Made by a program: the position numbers and the translations under genes. Below the pieces are notes generated by a model. It was not told the DNA's origin, made no database searches, and worked only from the letters and a program-made list of their open reading frames with translations. A DNA stretch of 64,000 nt from Humitalea rosea (GTDB lineage Bacteria; Pseudomonadota; Alphaproteobacteria; Acetobacterales; Acetobacteraceae): assembly GCF_003253705.1 (NCBI RefSeq), contig NZ_QKYU01000004.1, positions 124,001 through 188,000 of the forward strand, given 5' to 3'. This document shows, piece by piece, positions 8,975 through 17,756 of this stretch. How positions within the stretch are numbered: the first letter of the stretch is position 1; the number at the start of each line of letters is the position of its first letter.

Positions 8975-9708
8975 ACCATCGTCCCGTTGACGAAATCCGA
9001 GGCGGGGGCTGCCAGGAATACGGCGGCCCCCACCAGCTCCTCCACCCTGCCCCAGCGCCCGGCGGGCGTGCGCTGGCAGAGCCAGGCGGTGAAGGCGGGA
9101 TCATCGACCAGCGCCTTGGTCAGCTCGGTCGCGAAATAGCCCGGCGCCAGGCTGTTCACCTGCACCCCATGCTTCGCCCATTCGGCGCAGAGGGTGCGGG
9201 TCAGGGTGCGCACCGCGCCCTTGCTCGCGGAATAGGCGGCGGTGCCGGGGCGGCCGAGGTCGCTCTGCACCGAGGCGATGTTGATGATCTTGCCATGCCC
9301 GCGCGCGACCATGCGCTTGCCGGCGGCCTGGGCCATGAAGAACACGCCGTCGAGGTTCACCGCCATGATCTCGCGCCAGACGCTTTCCGGCAGTTCGGTC
9401 GCGGGAAAGCGGCGGGTCATGCCGGCATTGTTCACCAGGATCTCAAGCGGCCCGAGCCGGTCCTCCAGGGCGGCCACCGCGGCCTCGGCCCCGCTGGCCT
9501 CGGTCACGTCGAAGGCGGCGATTTCGGCGGTGATGCCCGCCTCGGCCAGGGTCGCGGCGGCCTTCGCGAGCTTGGCCTCGTCCCGCCCGTTCAGCACCAC
9601 GCGGGCGCCCGCATCGGCAAGGCCGCGGGCCAAGGCGAGGCCGATGCCCTGGCTCGATCCGGTGACCAGCGCGAGCCGCCCGGTCAGGTCGAAGAGGTTC
9701 GGTTTCAT
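8941..9708 (-). CDS. SDR oxidoreductase, gluconate 5-dehydrogenase type
   Basis: Classical short-chain dehydrogenase of 255 residues with TGSSQGIG cofactor motif, NNAG, the Ser region IINIASVQ and YSASK active site, ending in VNGTMVYVDGGMT. The sequence resembles gluconate 5-dehydrogenase (IdnO), which interconverts D-gluconate and 5-keto-D-gluconate with NADP. That assignment is supported by the divergently transcribed neighbours, one of which resembles L-idonate 5-dehydrogenase. An SD (GGGAG) lies 8 nt before the ATG. Only 48 nt separate it from the divergent hydroxyacid dehydrogenase. Confidence 0.8.
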   Translation of the reverse strand: MKPNLFDLTGRLALVTGSSQGIGLALARGLADAGARVVLNGRDEAKLAKAAATLAEAGITAEIAAFDVTEASGAEAAVAALEDRLGPLEILVNNAGMTRRFPATELPESVWREIMAVNLDGVFFMAQAAGKRMVARGHGKIINIASVQSDLGRPGTAAYSASKGAVRTLTRTLCAEWAKHGVQVNSLAPGYFATELTKALVDDPAFTAWLCQRTPAGRWGRVEELVGAAVFLAAPASDFVNGTMVYVDGGMTAVV

Positions 9709-9756
9709 CTTTTGCACTCCCGCGCCATGCTGGCGGCAAGAGTTTGGGGGGATAGA

Positions 9757-10701
9757 ATGATGAGCGACAAGCCGGGGCTGCTGGTGATGGCCCTTCTGCC
9801 GCAGCGCGACCTGGATGCGATGGCCGCGCGGTTCACCTTGCTGAAGCTGTATGAGGCGCCGGAGACCGCCGCCTTCCTCGCCGAACACGGCGCTTCCGTG
9901 CGCGCGGTCGCGACCAAGGGCGAGAACGGCATCGATGCCGCCACCCTGGCGCAACTGCCCCATTGCGGCATCGTCGGCTGCTATGGCGTCGGCGTCGATG
10001 CGATCGACCAGACTGCGACGCGGGCGCGCGGCATCCCCGTCACCAACACGCCGGATGTGCTGACCGAGGAGGTCGCCGATATGGCCATGGCCCTGCTGCT
10101 GGCGGCGGCACGGCGCATTCCGGCGGGCGACGCCTGGGTGCGCAACGGCGACTGGAAGCGGGCCTCCATGCCGCTGACCACGCGGGTCTATGGCAAGCGT
10201 CTCGGCATTGTCGGGCTCGGCAACATCGGGCGGGCGGTGGCGCGGCGGGCGGAAGCTTTTCGGATGCCGATCTCCTATTCCGGGCGAACGCCGAAAGCGG
10301 ATGTGCCCTATGCCTACTACCCCTCGCCCGAGGCGCTGGCGCCGCATGTCGATGTGATGCTGGTCTGCGCCATGGGGGGTGCCACCACGCGCGGGCTGGT
10401 CACCGCGGCGGCCATCGGCGCCCTTCGTCCTGGCGCGATCTTCGTCAATGTCTCGCGCGGGACGGTGGTGGATGAGGCGGCGCTCCTGGCCGCGCTCAAC
10501 TCCGGCGCCATCGCCGCCGCCGGGCTCGACGTCTTCCTCAACGAGCCGGATATCGATCCCGGCTTCCTGCTGCCGCATGTCGTGCTGCAGCCCCACAATG
10601 CCTCGGGCACCATCGAGACGCGCAACGCCATGGGCGACCTGCTGCTGGCGAATCTGGAAGCGCATATCGACGGCAAGCCCTTGCTGACCCCGCTGCCATG
10701 A
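9757..10701 (+). CDS. D-isomer-specific 2-hydroxyacid dehydrogenase
   Basis: NAD(P)-dependent reductase of 2-keto acids such as glyoxylate, hydroxypyruvate or 2-ketogluconate. The 314-residue protein has the substrate loop GCYGVGVDAID, helix LTEEVADMAMALLLAAARR, the Rossmann motif GLGNIGRAVARRA, NVSRGTVVDEAAL and the active-site HNASGT in place of the more common HxGS/A. Two adjacent ATGs occur; a GGGGGGA SD 5 nt ahead favours the first. It overlaps the next gene by ATGA. With the idonate and gluconate enzymes beside it, sugar-acid reduction is the likely role; the exact substrate is not known. Confidence 0.88.
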   Translation: MMSDKPGLLVMALLPQRDLDAMAARFTLLKLYEAPETAAFLAEHGASVRAVATKGENGIDAATLAQLPHCGIVGCYGVGVDAIDQTATRARGIPVTNTPDVLTEEVADMAMALLLAAARRIPAGDAWVRNGDWKRASMPLTTRVYGKRLGIVGLGNIGRAVARRAEAFRMPISYSGRTPKADVPYAYYPSPEALAPHVDVMLVCAMGGATTRGLVTAAAIGALRPGAIFVNVSRGTVVDEAALLAALNSGAIAAAGLDVFLNEPDIDPGFLLPHVVLQPHNASGTIETRNAMGDLLLANLEAHIDGKPLLTPLP

Positions 10702-11741
10702 GCCGCGCCCTCTTCATCCACGCCCCGCACGACCTGCGCGTCGAGGCATTCGCGCCCGGCGAGCCCGGCCCCGGCGAGGTGCTGGTCCGCATGGGCGCGG
10801 GCGGCATCTGCGGGTCGGACCTGCACTACTTCCACCAGGGCGGCTTCGGCGCGGTGCGGCTGCGCCAGCCGATGGTGCTGGGCCATGAGATCGCCGGGAC
10901 CATCGCCGCCCTGGGCCCTGGGGTCACGAGCCTCGCGGTCGGCGATGCCGTGGCGGTGAACCCGTCGCTGCCCTGCGGCACCTGCCGCTTCTGCCGCGAG
11001 GGGGTGCAGCAGCATTGCCTGGACATGCGCTTCTTCGGCAGCGCGATGCGGATGCCGCATGTGCATGGCGGCTTCCGCGACGCGCTGGTCTGCGAGGCGG
11101 TCCGCTGCGTCGCTTTGCCGCCGGGCCTTTCGGTCGAGGTCGCGGCCTTCGCCGAACCCCTCGCCGTCTGCCTGCATGCCGCGGCGCAGGCGGGGCCGCT
11201 GCTCGGCAAGCGCGTGCTGGTCACGGGCGCGGGTCCGATCGGGGTGCTGTCGGTCGCCGTCGCGCGGCTCGGCGGGGCGGCGGAGATCGTGGTGACCGAC
11301 CTTGTCGCGGCCCCCCTCGGCATCGCCGCGCAGATGGGGGCCGACCGCACCATCGCCCTGCGTGAGCAGCCCGATGCGCTCGCCCCCTATGCCGCCGACA
11401 AGGGGTATTTCGACGTGGTGATCGAAGCCTCCGGCAGCGGTGCCGCGCTGCTCGGCGCGATCGAGGCGGCGCGTCCGCGCGCCACCATCGTCCAGCTTGG
11501 CATCGGCGATGATGTGGCCCTGCCGCTCGGCCGGCTGGTCGCCAAGGAGATCACCTTGCGCGGCACCTTCCGCTTCCATGCGGAGTTCGCCGCCGCGGTG
11601 GCGGTGCTGGCGCGAGGGGCGATCGACCCGCGGCCGATGGTGACGGCGCAACTGCCGCTGGATCGCGCCGCCGAGGCCTTCGCCCTGGCCTCCGACCGCG
11701 GGCGTGCCATGAAGGTACAACTGGCCTTCGAGAAGATGTGA
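10698..11741 (+). CDS. Zinc alcohol dehydrogenase, L-idonate 5-dehydrogenase-like
   Basis: Medium-chain zinc dehydrogenase of 347 residues. CGSDLHYF carries the catalytic zinc Cys and GHEIAG the His/Glu pair. The structural zinc loop is NPSLPCGTCRFCREGVQQHC, and the cofactor motif is VTGAGPIGVLSVAVA. The family member that fits best is IdnD, which oxidises L-idonate to 5-keto-D-gluconate. Together with the nearby gluconate dehydrogenase-like SDR it would allow idonate to enter gluconate catabolism. It is translationally coupled (ATGA) to the hydroxyacid dehydrogenase. Confidence 0.85.
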   Translation: MSRALFIHAPHDLRVEAFAPGEPGPGEVLVRMGAGGICGSDLHYFHQGGFGAVRLRQPMVLGHEIAGTIAALGPGVTSLAVGDAVAVNPSLPCGTCRFCREGVQQHCLDMRFFGSAMRMPHVHGGFRDALVCEAVRCVALPPGLSVEVAAFAEPLAVCLHAAAQAGPLLGKRVLVTGAGPIGVLSVAVARLGGAAEIVVTDLVAAPLGIAAQMGADRTIALREQPDALAPYAADKGYFDVVIEASGSGAALLGAIEAARPRATIVQLGIGDDVALPLGRLVAKEITLRGTFRFHAEFAAAVAVLARGAIDPRPMVTAQLPLDRAAEAFALASDRGRAMKVQLAFEKM

Positions 11742-11798
11742 TCTCTGTTGCGTAATCGATGCGGTTACAAACGGCGATCCGAATCGGGGGGATAAGGC

Positions 11799-12659
11799 AT
11801 GAGGGGATTGGTCTTGGTCGCCGCGCTCTGCGCGGCGTTTCCGGCCATGGCGCAGACCGCGCCACAGACGCGCGCGCAGCTGGTGGCGCGCGGCGCTTAT
11901 CTGGTCGAGTCGATCGGCACCTGCGGGAATTGCCACAGCCAGCAGCGCATGGTCGATGGCCGCGCCGAGGTCGTGCCCGGCAGCGAACTCGCCGGCGGCA
12001 TGCCGGATGACGCGCCCTTCGGCCGCTGGATCGGACCCAACATCACCCCCGACCCCGAGACCGGCATCGGCCGCTGGACCGAGGCGCAGATCGCCGTCGC
12101 CATTCGGGAAGGCAAGCGGCCGGATGGCTCCACGATCGGGCCGCCAATGCCCATTGGATATCTGCGCCACACCTCGGACGCCGATATCGCCGCCATCGCC
12201 GCCTATCTGAAAAGCATCCCGCCGATCCGGCGGGACTCCGGGCGCTCGGAATACCGGATGCCGCTGCCGCCGGCCTGGGGGCCGCCGGTCGGCACCGTGG
12301 CCGCGCCCGCCGACACGCCGGTCGCGCGGGGCGAATACCTCGTCACCTTCGCGCATTGCCTGGAGTGCCATACGCCGATGCTGCCCGGCGGGCGGCGGGA
12401 TGCAACGCGCATGGGCGCCGGCGGCTTCGAGATGATGACCCCGGGCGGCATCGTGGTGACCGCCAACATCACGCCGAACCGCGAGCATGGGATCGGCGAT
12501 TGGACCGATGCCCAGATCATCCGGGCCGTCACCACCGGGGTCTCGGCCAATGGGCGTCTGCTGTCGCCACCGATGGGCTACGCCTGGTATCGCCGTGTGA
12601 CCCCGGGGGACCTTGCGGATATCGTCGCCTATCTGCGGACCTTGCCCGCGGTCCCCTGA
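11799..12659 (+). CDS. Periplasmic diheme cytochrome c
   Basis: Secreted electron-transfer protein of 286 residues. A signal peptide (MRGLVLVAALCAAFPAMAQ) is followed by two class I cytochrome c domains, each with one haem motif, CGNCH at 42-46 and CLECH at 187-191, and each preceded by ARGAYLV or ARGEYLV. This tandem layout is that of the small cytochrome subunits serving PQQ or flavin dehydrogenases. The upstream sugar-acid enzymes do not need it, and its partner is not in view. It starts 57 nt after the idonate-type gene and ends 1 nt before the convergent LLM gene. Confidence 0.9.
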   Translation: MRGLVLVAALCAAFPAMAQTAPQTRAQLVARGAYLVESIGTCGNCHSQQRMVDGRAEVVPGSELAGGMPDDAPFGRWIGPNITPDPETGIGRWTEAQIAVAIREGKRPDGSTIGPPMPIGYLRHTSDADIAAIAAYLKSIPPIRRDSGRSEYRMPLPPAWGPPVGTVAAPADTPVARGEYLVTFAHCLECHTPMLPGGRRDATRMGAGGFEMMTPGGIVVTANITPNREHGIGDWTDAQIIRAVTTGVSANGRLLSPPMGYAWYRRVTPGDLADIVAYLRTLPAVP

Positions 12660-12660
12660 G

Positions 12661-13974
12661 CTATCCGGGGTTGCGCAGGTTCTCGCGCAAAGTGCTGCCG
12701 GTATAGGCAGAGCGGAACAGGCCGCGCCGCTGCAACTCCGGCACCACCATCCGCCCGAACTCCTCGAAGGTGGTGGGGAAGATTGTGGGGGGCAGGATGA
12801 AGCCGTCGCAGGCGCCGGCGGTGAACCAGTCCTCCATCTCATCGGCGATCATCTTCGGCGTGCCGGCGAGCAGCGCGCGGGGGCGGCGCACCGCCTCGGC
12901 GAAGGTGATGCCCTTGTCGCGGGCGACCTGCATCATCCGGTCGCGATGGCCCGCCACACCCTGGTTGCTGCCGGGCGCATCCAGCGCCTCGGGCGTGTCG
13001 ATCTTGCTGAGATCGGCGACCACGGACCAGGAGCTGGCGGCCAGCACCAGCTCCGGATCGACCAGGGATTCGAGGAACTCCGCCTTCTCCCGCGCGATCG
13101 ATTCGGTTTCGCCCACCACCACGGTGATCGAGGGCAGCACCGCGCACTCCTGCGGCGGGCGGCCGGCGGCGGCGACGCGGGCGCGCATGTCGGCGCGGAA
13201 GGCCATCGCATCAGCCTTGGTCGCCGGCGCGCAGAACAGCATCTCGGCCCAGCGCGCGGCGAAGGCACGGCCACGCGGCGAGGACCCCGCCTGCATGATC
13301 ACCGGGCGCACCTGCGGGCTGCGCGGGATCGAGAGCGGGCCGCGCGTGCTGACGTAGCGCCCGGCGTAATCGGCGGGGCGGATCTTGGCGGCATCGGCGA
13401 AGACGCCGCTCGCCTTGTCCAGCACCAGCGCGTCATCGTCCCAGCCGTTCCACAGCGCGTCGCAAGCCTCCATCACCTCATCGGCCATGTCGTAGCGCTG
13501 GTCCTTGGGCGGCAGCCCGCCGGGCATGTTGCAGTTCTGGGCTTCGAAGTCGCGCGCGGTGGTGACGACGTTCCAGGCGACGCGGCCCTTGCTCAGCAGA
13601 TCCAGCGAGCCGAGGTAGCGCGCGATGAGGTAGGCCGGCGTGAAGCTGGTGGAGAGGGTGACGCCAAGGCCAAGATGCGTCGTCACCCGCGCCATCATCG
13701 GCAGCAGGGTCATCGGATCGAGCAGGCTGAGCTGCCCGCCGCGCCCGACATAGTCGGCGTAGCTGCCCTTGTAGAGATCGGGGATGCCGAGCCCATCGGC
13801 GAAGAAGCAGGCATCGAAACAGGCCGCCTCCATCACCCGCGCGATGTGTTCCCAGCGCTCCGGCTCGAACAGATCGTCGAGCGTCGCCGAGGGATGCCGC
13901 CAGGTGCTGGGGTAGCTCGTGGAGGGGCCCGCCTTGAGATAGGCGACCAGGTTCATTTTTCGGCGCGCGGCCAT
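12661..13974 (-). CDS. LLM-class flavin-dependent monooxygenase (NtaA/SnaA/DszA type)
   Basis: FMNH2-dependent monooxygenase of the bacterial luciferase superfamily, 437 residues. Family marks are the N-terminal AYLKAGPSTSYPSTWRHP, the NtaA-like ACFDACFFADGLGI and RVAWNVVTTA. Also present are GLPPKDQRYDMADEVMEAC and the C-terminal CDGFILPPTIFPTTFEEF. Relatives attack nitrilotriacetate, dibenzothiophene sulfone or similar small compounds with help from a separate flavin reductase, and none is encoded nearby. The start at 13974 has a GGAG SD; an internal Met seven codons later is possible. Confidence 0.88.
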   Translation of the reverse strand: MAARRKMNLVAYLKAGPSTSYPSTWRHPSATLDDLFEPERWEHIARVMEAACFDACFFADGLGIPDLYKGSYADYVGRGGQLSLLDPMTLLPMMARVTTHLGLGVTLSTSFTPAYLIARYLGSLDLLSKGRVAWNVVTTARDFEAQNCNMPGGLPPKDQRYDMADEVMEACDALWNGWDDDALVLDKASGVFADAAKIRPADYAGRYVSTRGPLSIPRSPQVRPVIMQAGSSPRGRAFAARWAEMLFCAPATKADAMAFRADMRARVAAAGRPPQECAVLPSITVVVGETESIAREKAEFLESLVDPELVLAASSWSVVADLSKIDTPEALDAPGSNQGVAGHRDRMMQVARDKGITFAEAVRRPRALLAGTPKMIADEMEDWFTAGACDGFILPPTIFPTTFEEFGRMVVPELQRRGLFRSAYTGSTLRENLRNPG

Positions 13975-14064
13975 GGCTGCTCCAGCTTCGGCGGTAGGCC
14001 CCGGCCATGCAAAGCACGCGCCGGGCGGGCTGGCGCGATGGCCGCAGCCGGTTAGGCTGGGATC

Positions 14065-15522
14065 ATGCCAAAGATCGCGATCGCCCGCCTCTGGTTCGAG
14101 GGCAATTCCTTCACCCCCACCCCGACCGGATGGGACGCCTTTCGTGGCCGCGAATGGGCCGATGGCCCGGCGGCGATGACCGCCCAGGCCGGCACCGCCA
14201 CCGAACTTGGTGCCGCCGGCGCCTGGTTCGCCGCGCGGCCGGAGTGGACGCCGCAGGTGCTGCGCTGCGCCGCCGCCCAGCCCGGCGGCAAGATGGCGGA
14301 TGAGGTTTTTGAAACCTGGATCGCCGAGGTCACCGCGGCGCTGCGCGCGGCACCGCCCGATGGCGTCTATCTGTCGCTGCATGGCGCCTGCGTCACCGCC
14401 TCCGACCCCGAGGCCGATCTGACCCTGCTGCGGGCGGTGCGGGCGGCGGTGGGGCCTGGGGTGCCGGTCACCGCCTCCTTCGACATGCATGCCAATATGG
14501 CGCCCGAGATCGCGATGCTGCTCGATGGCGCCAGCGCCTATCGCACCTATCCGCATGTGGACATGGATGCGGCGGCGACACGCGCGCTGGCCCTGCTGGA
14601 ACGCGCGCTGTCCGGTGCCGCGCCGCTGCATGGCGCGATCCGAAAGCTGCCGCAGGTGCTGCATTCCTTCCACATGCGCGATGCCGGCGGGCCGATGGCC
14701 GAGGTCTGGGCCGAGGCGGGCATGAGCGAGACCGGCCCGGTCCGCGACGCCAGCCCGTTCGGCGGCTTCGCCTGGGGAGATTCACCCTATGCCGGCCCCT
14801 CGGCCATGGTCTGGGCCGAGACGGCGGCGGCCGCCGAGGCCACGGCGGCGCGGCTGATCGCCTCCCTCGCCGCCCGCCTGCCCCGCTTCGCCGTCAGCCT
14901 GCCGGGACCGGAGGCGGCGCTGGCCACGGCCCTCGCCTCGCCGCCAGGGCTGGTGGCGCTGCTGGACCCGGCCGACAACCCGCTCTCGGGCGGCATCGCC
15001 GATACGCCGGGGCTGCTGCATCTGCTGCGCGATCCGCCGGTCGAGACGGTGCTGGCCTTCCTGCATGATCCGGCGGCGGTGGCGGCGGCGATCGCGGCGG
15101 GTGTGGGCGGGGCGATCGACCGCCCGCTCGCCGGGCAGGTCACCGACGCCTTCGGCCCGCCCATGCCCTTCGCGGGCGTGGTGGAGGCGCTGACCGATGG
15201 GCGCTTCGTCAACACCGGCCCGATGGAACGCGGCACCACGGTGGACCTCGGCCCGACCGCGCTGCTGCGCGCCGGGCGGCTGCGGGTGGTGGTGACCAGC
15301 CGCAAGGAGGCGGCGGTGGACCCGGGCTTCTTCGCGCTGCACGGGATCGACCTGACCCGGGTGCGGCTGCTGGCCGACAAGGGGAAGAACCACTTCCGGG
15401 CGGCGATGGCGCCGCTGTGCAGCGCCATCGTGGAGGCGGATTTCCCGGGGCCGGCCTCGCTCGACCTCGCCGCCCTGCCCTTCCGGCATGTGCCGGAAGG
15501 GTGGCGGCGAAGCCTCGGTTAG
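14065..15522 (+). CDS. M81-family metallopeptidase (MlrC-like)
   Basis: Zinc enzyme related to microcystinase C, 485 residues. Recognisable parts are the start IAIARLWFEGNSFTPTPTG and PDGVYLSLHGACVT with a probable metal His. They also include SFDMHANMAPEI, with paired Asp and His, AYRTYPHVDMDAAA and the C-terminal DKGKNHFRAA. Alphaproteobacteria carry many such genes beside uptake systems for organic acids or peptides; the natural substrate is mostly unknown. Here it sits between a monooxygenase and two Bug binding proteins, so a catabolic role is plausible but unproven. Confidence 0.88.
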   Translation: MPKIAIARLWFEGNSFTPTPTGWDAFRGREWADGPAAMTAQAGTATELGAAGAWFAARPEWTPQVLRCAAAQPGGKMADEVFETWIAEVTAALRAAPPDGVYLSLHGACVTASDPEADLTLLRAVRAAVGPGVPVTASFDMHANMAPEIAMLLDGASAYRTYPHVDMDAAATRALALLERALSGAAPLHGAIRKLPQVLHSFHMRDAGGPMAEVWAEAGMSETGPVRDASPFGGFAWGDSPYAGPSAMVWAETAAAAEATAARLIASLAARLPRFAVSLPGPEAALATALASPPGLVALLDPADNPLSGGIADTPGLLHLLRDPPVETVLAFLHDPAAVAAAIAAGVGGAIDRPLAGQVTDAFGPPMPFAGVVEALTDGRFVNTGPMERGTTVDLGPTALLRAGRLRVVVTSRKEAAVDPGFFALHGIDLTRVRLLADKGKNHFRAAMAPLCSAIVEADFPGPASLDLAALPFRHVPEGWRRSLG

Positions 15523-15523
15523 C

Positions 15524-16516
15524 TCAGTCGAGCTTGGCGCCCGAGACGCGCACGACCTCGGCCCATTTCGTGTTCTCCGAGGCGATCCAGCGCTCGAAGT
15601 CGCTCGCGCCCATCGGCATCGGCTCGGCGCCGAGGTCGCGGAAGCGGGTGATCGTCGTGGGCTCGTTGCAGATCTCCACGATCATCGCGCCAAGGCGGTC
15701 GAGGATCGGCTTCGGGGTGCGGCCCGGCGCCTGCACGCCGAACCAGGCCACCGCCTCGAAGCCCGGAACGCCGCTCTCGATGATGGTCGGGGCATCGGGC
15801 ACCGCGAACCACCGGTCCTTGCTGGTGACGGCCAGGATGCGGAGCCGGTTCTCATGGATATGCGGCAGGTAGGCCGGCAAATTGTCGATGGAGATCTCGA
15901 CGCGGCCGGCCAGCAGGTCGGCCATGATGGTGGCGCTGCCGCGATAGGGGACATGGGCGATGTCGATGCCCGCCTTCACCTTCAGCAGCTCGCCGCACAT
16001 GTGGCCGGAGGTGCCGTTGCCCGGGGTCGCGTAGTTGAACTTGCCCGGGTTGGCCTTGACCAGGGCGAGGAAGCTGCGGAAATCCTGCGCCGGCATCGCC
16101 GTCGGATGCACCATGACGCCATTGGCGACCGCATTGGCATTGGCGACCGCGACCAGATCGGTGTCCGGATTGTAGGGCAGGCGGGCATAGAGGTAGCGGT
16201 TGATGCTGGCGGTGCCGATCGTGCACATCAGCAGCGTGTGCCCGTCCGGATCGGATTTGGCGACGGCATCGGCGCCGATCGTCCCGCCGGCACCTGGCCG
16301 GTTGTCGATCACCACCGGCTGGCCGAGCCGGGTGCTCAGCCCCTCGGCCAGGATGCGGGCGGTGACATCGGTGGCCCCGCCGCCGCTGAAGGGCACCACG
16401 AGGCGGACCGGACGGCTGGGCATCCACTGCCCCTGGGCCTGGGCCCGCATGGGACGAGCGGCAAGGGCCCCCGTGGCGGCAGCGGCCAAAGCGGTGCGGC
16501 GGGTGATCAAGGTCAT
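15524..16516 (-). CDS. Bug-family periplasmic substrate-binding protein (TctC type)
   Basis: Tripartite tricarboxylate transporter-type binding protein of 330 residues. It has a twin-arginine-like leader (RRTALAAAATGALAA) and the Bug motifs WMPSRPVRLVVPFSGGGATD, ILAEGLSTRLGQPVVIDNRPGAGG and FNYATPGNGTSGH. Bug proteins bind carboxylates in the periplasm. No TctA or TctB membrane genes are in the window, so it is an orphan, which is common for this family. It ends 1 nt after the convergent M81 gene and follows a second Bug gene. Confidence 0.93.
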   Translation of the reverse strand: MTLITRRTALAAAATGALAARPMRAQAQGQWMPSRPVRLVVPFSGGGATDVTARILAEGLSTRLGQPVVIDNRPGAGGTIGADAVAKSDPDGHTLLMCTIGTASINRYLYARLPYNPDTDLVAVANANAVANGVMVHPTAMPAQDFRSFLALVKANPGKFNYATPGNGTSGHMCGELLKVKAGIDIAHVPYRGSATIMADLLAGRVEISIDNLPAYLPHIHENRLRILAVTSKDRWFAVPDAPTIIESGVPGFEAVAWFGVQAPGRTPKPILDRLGAMIVEICNEPTTITRFRDLGAEPMPMGASDFERWIASENTKWAEVVRVSGAKLD

Positions 16517-16554
16517 GTTCGAATCCTCGGCGGGTTTGCGCCTTGGTGGACGCA

Positions 16555-16582
16555 GCGCCCCGGGGAGGCAACCCCGGGGCGC
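16555..16582 (-). terminator. 11-bp perfect hairpin between two Bug genes
   Basis: GCGCCCCGGGG and its exact complement enclose a 6-nt loop, 7 nt after the stop codon of the upstream Bug gene. No U-tract follows. It could terminate the first gene or protect its mRNA 3' end and so set different levels for the two binding proteins. Confidence 0.6.
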
Positions 16583-16589
16583 CCTGTCG

Positions 16590-17594
16590 TCACTCGAGTT
16601 TCACACCGGCGCGGTTAACGATCTCTCCCCATTTTGTAATCTCCGAACGGATGAAGCTGGCGAAGGCGGCAGGGGTCGTGCCGCCATCCGGGGTCAGCGC
16701 CGGCGGCATCCCGCCCAGTTCGGCGATCCTCGCCGCGGTCGCGGGTTCCTTGACGATGGCATCGATCGCCGCCCCCAGCCTGTCCAGGATCGGCCGCGGC
16801 GTGCCGGCGGGCGCCTGCACGCCGAACCAAGCGGTCGCCTCGACGCCGGGGAATCCCGCCTCGGCCGTCGTCGGCACCTCCGGCAGTGCCGGGGTGCGGG
16901 TCGCGGTCGTCACCGCCAGCGCCCGCAGCCGCCCGTCGCGCAGATGCCCGATGACCGAGGGCAGGTTGTCCACGCCGACCTCGACACGCCCGGCGATCAC
17001 CTCGGCCAGCATCGGCCCGGCGCCGCGGAAGGGGATGTGCGTCATCTCGATCCCGGCCTCCAGCTTCAGCAACTCGCCGGTCATGTGCAGGCTGGTGCCG
17101 GCGCCGGAGGAGCCGATGTTGAGCTTGCCCGGGTTCGCCTTGGCATAGGCCACAAGCTCCGCCAGCGTGTTCACCGGCAGCGCATTGGTGACGAAGATGG
17201 CATTCGGCACCCGCAGCATCAGCCCGACCGCGGCCAGATCCTCGGGCTTGTAGGGCATCCGCCCCGCATAGAGCCCGTAGTTGATCGCGCCCGAGGAGAT
17301 CGTCTGCATCAGCAGCGTGTAGCCATCCGGATCGGCCTTGGCGACGACGTCGCTGCCGATGTTGCCGCCCGCCCCCGGGCGGTTGTCGATGGTGAAGGGC
17401 TGGCCGAGGCGCGCGTGCAGCCGCTCCGCCAGGATCCGCGCGGCGATGTCGGTGGTCCCGGCCGGGGCGAAGGGCACCACGAGGCGGACCGGCCGCATCG
17501 GGTACTGGCCCTGGGCCAGCGCCGGGGATGCGAGCGGTGCGGCCAGCAGGGCGCCGAGCACGATGCGGCGGCCGAAACGGTCGTTTGACGTCAT
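16590..17594 (-). CDS. Bug-family periplasmic substrate-binding protein, second copy
   Basis: A 334-residue TctC-type binding protein with leader GRRIVLGALLAAPLASPALAQ and the same family motifs (RPVRLVVPFAPAGTTD, RPGAGGNIGSD, LNIGSSGAGTSLHMTGELLKLEAG). It is clearly diverged from the downstream Bug gene, so ligands probably differ. The two genes form a tandem minus-strand unit separated by a strong hairpin. No transporter membrane partner is nearby. Confidence 0.93.
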   Translation of the reverse strand: MTSNDRFGRRIVLGALLAAPLASPALAQGQYPMRPVRLVVPFAPAGTTDIAARILAERLHARLGQPFTIDNRPGAGGNIGSDVVAKADPDGYTLLMQTISSGAINYGLYAGRMPYKPEDLAAVGLMLRVPNAIFVTNALPVNTLAELVAYAKANPGKLNIGSSGAGTSLHMTGELLKLEAGIEMTHIPFRGAGPMLAEVIAGRVEVGVDNLPSVIGHLRDGRLRALAVTTATRTPALPEVPTTAEAGFPGVEATAWFGVQAPAGTPRPILDRLGAAIDAIVKEPATAARIAELGGMPPALTPDGGTTPAAFASFIRSEITKWGEIVNRAGVKLE

Positions 17595-17756
17595 GGTGTT
17601 TCCATCCCCAGGTGGCCTCGGGTCTGTTGGCGCCCGGGGCTTCCACCTCTGCCCTTCTCCTGCCGCAAGGATGTGGCGTCTTGCAAGGCTTCATAAGGTG
17701 GCGTCCAACCGCGGCGCGGCACGGCGCGCTGTGGGCGCGGATCACAGGAGGGCGGC

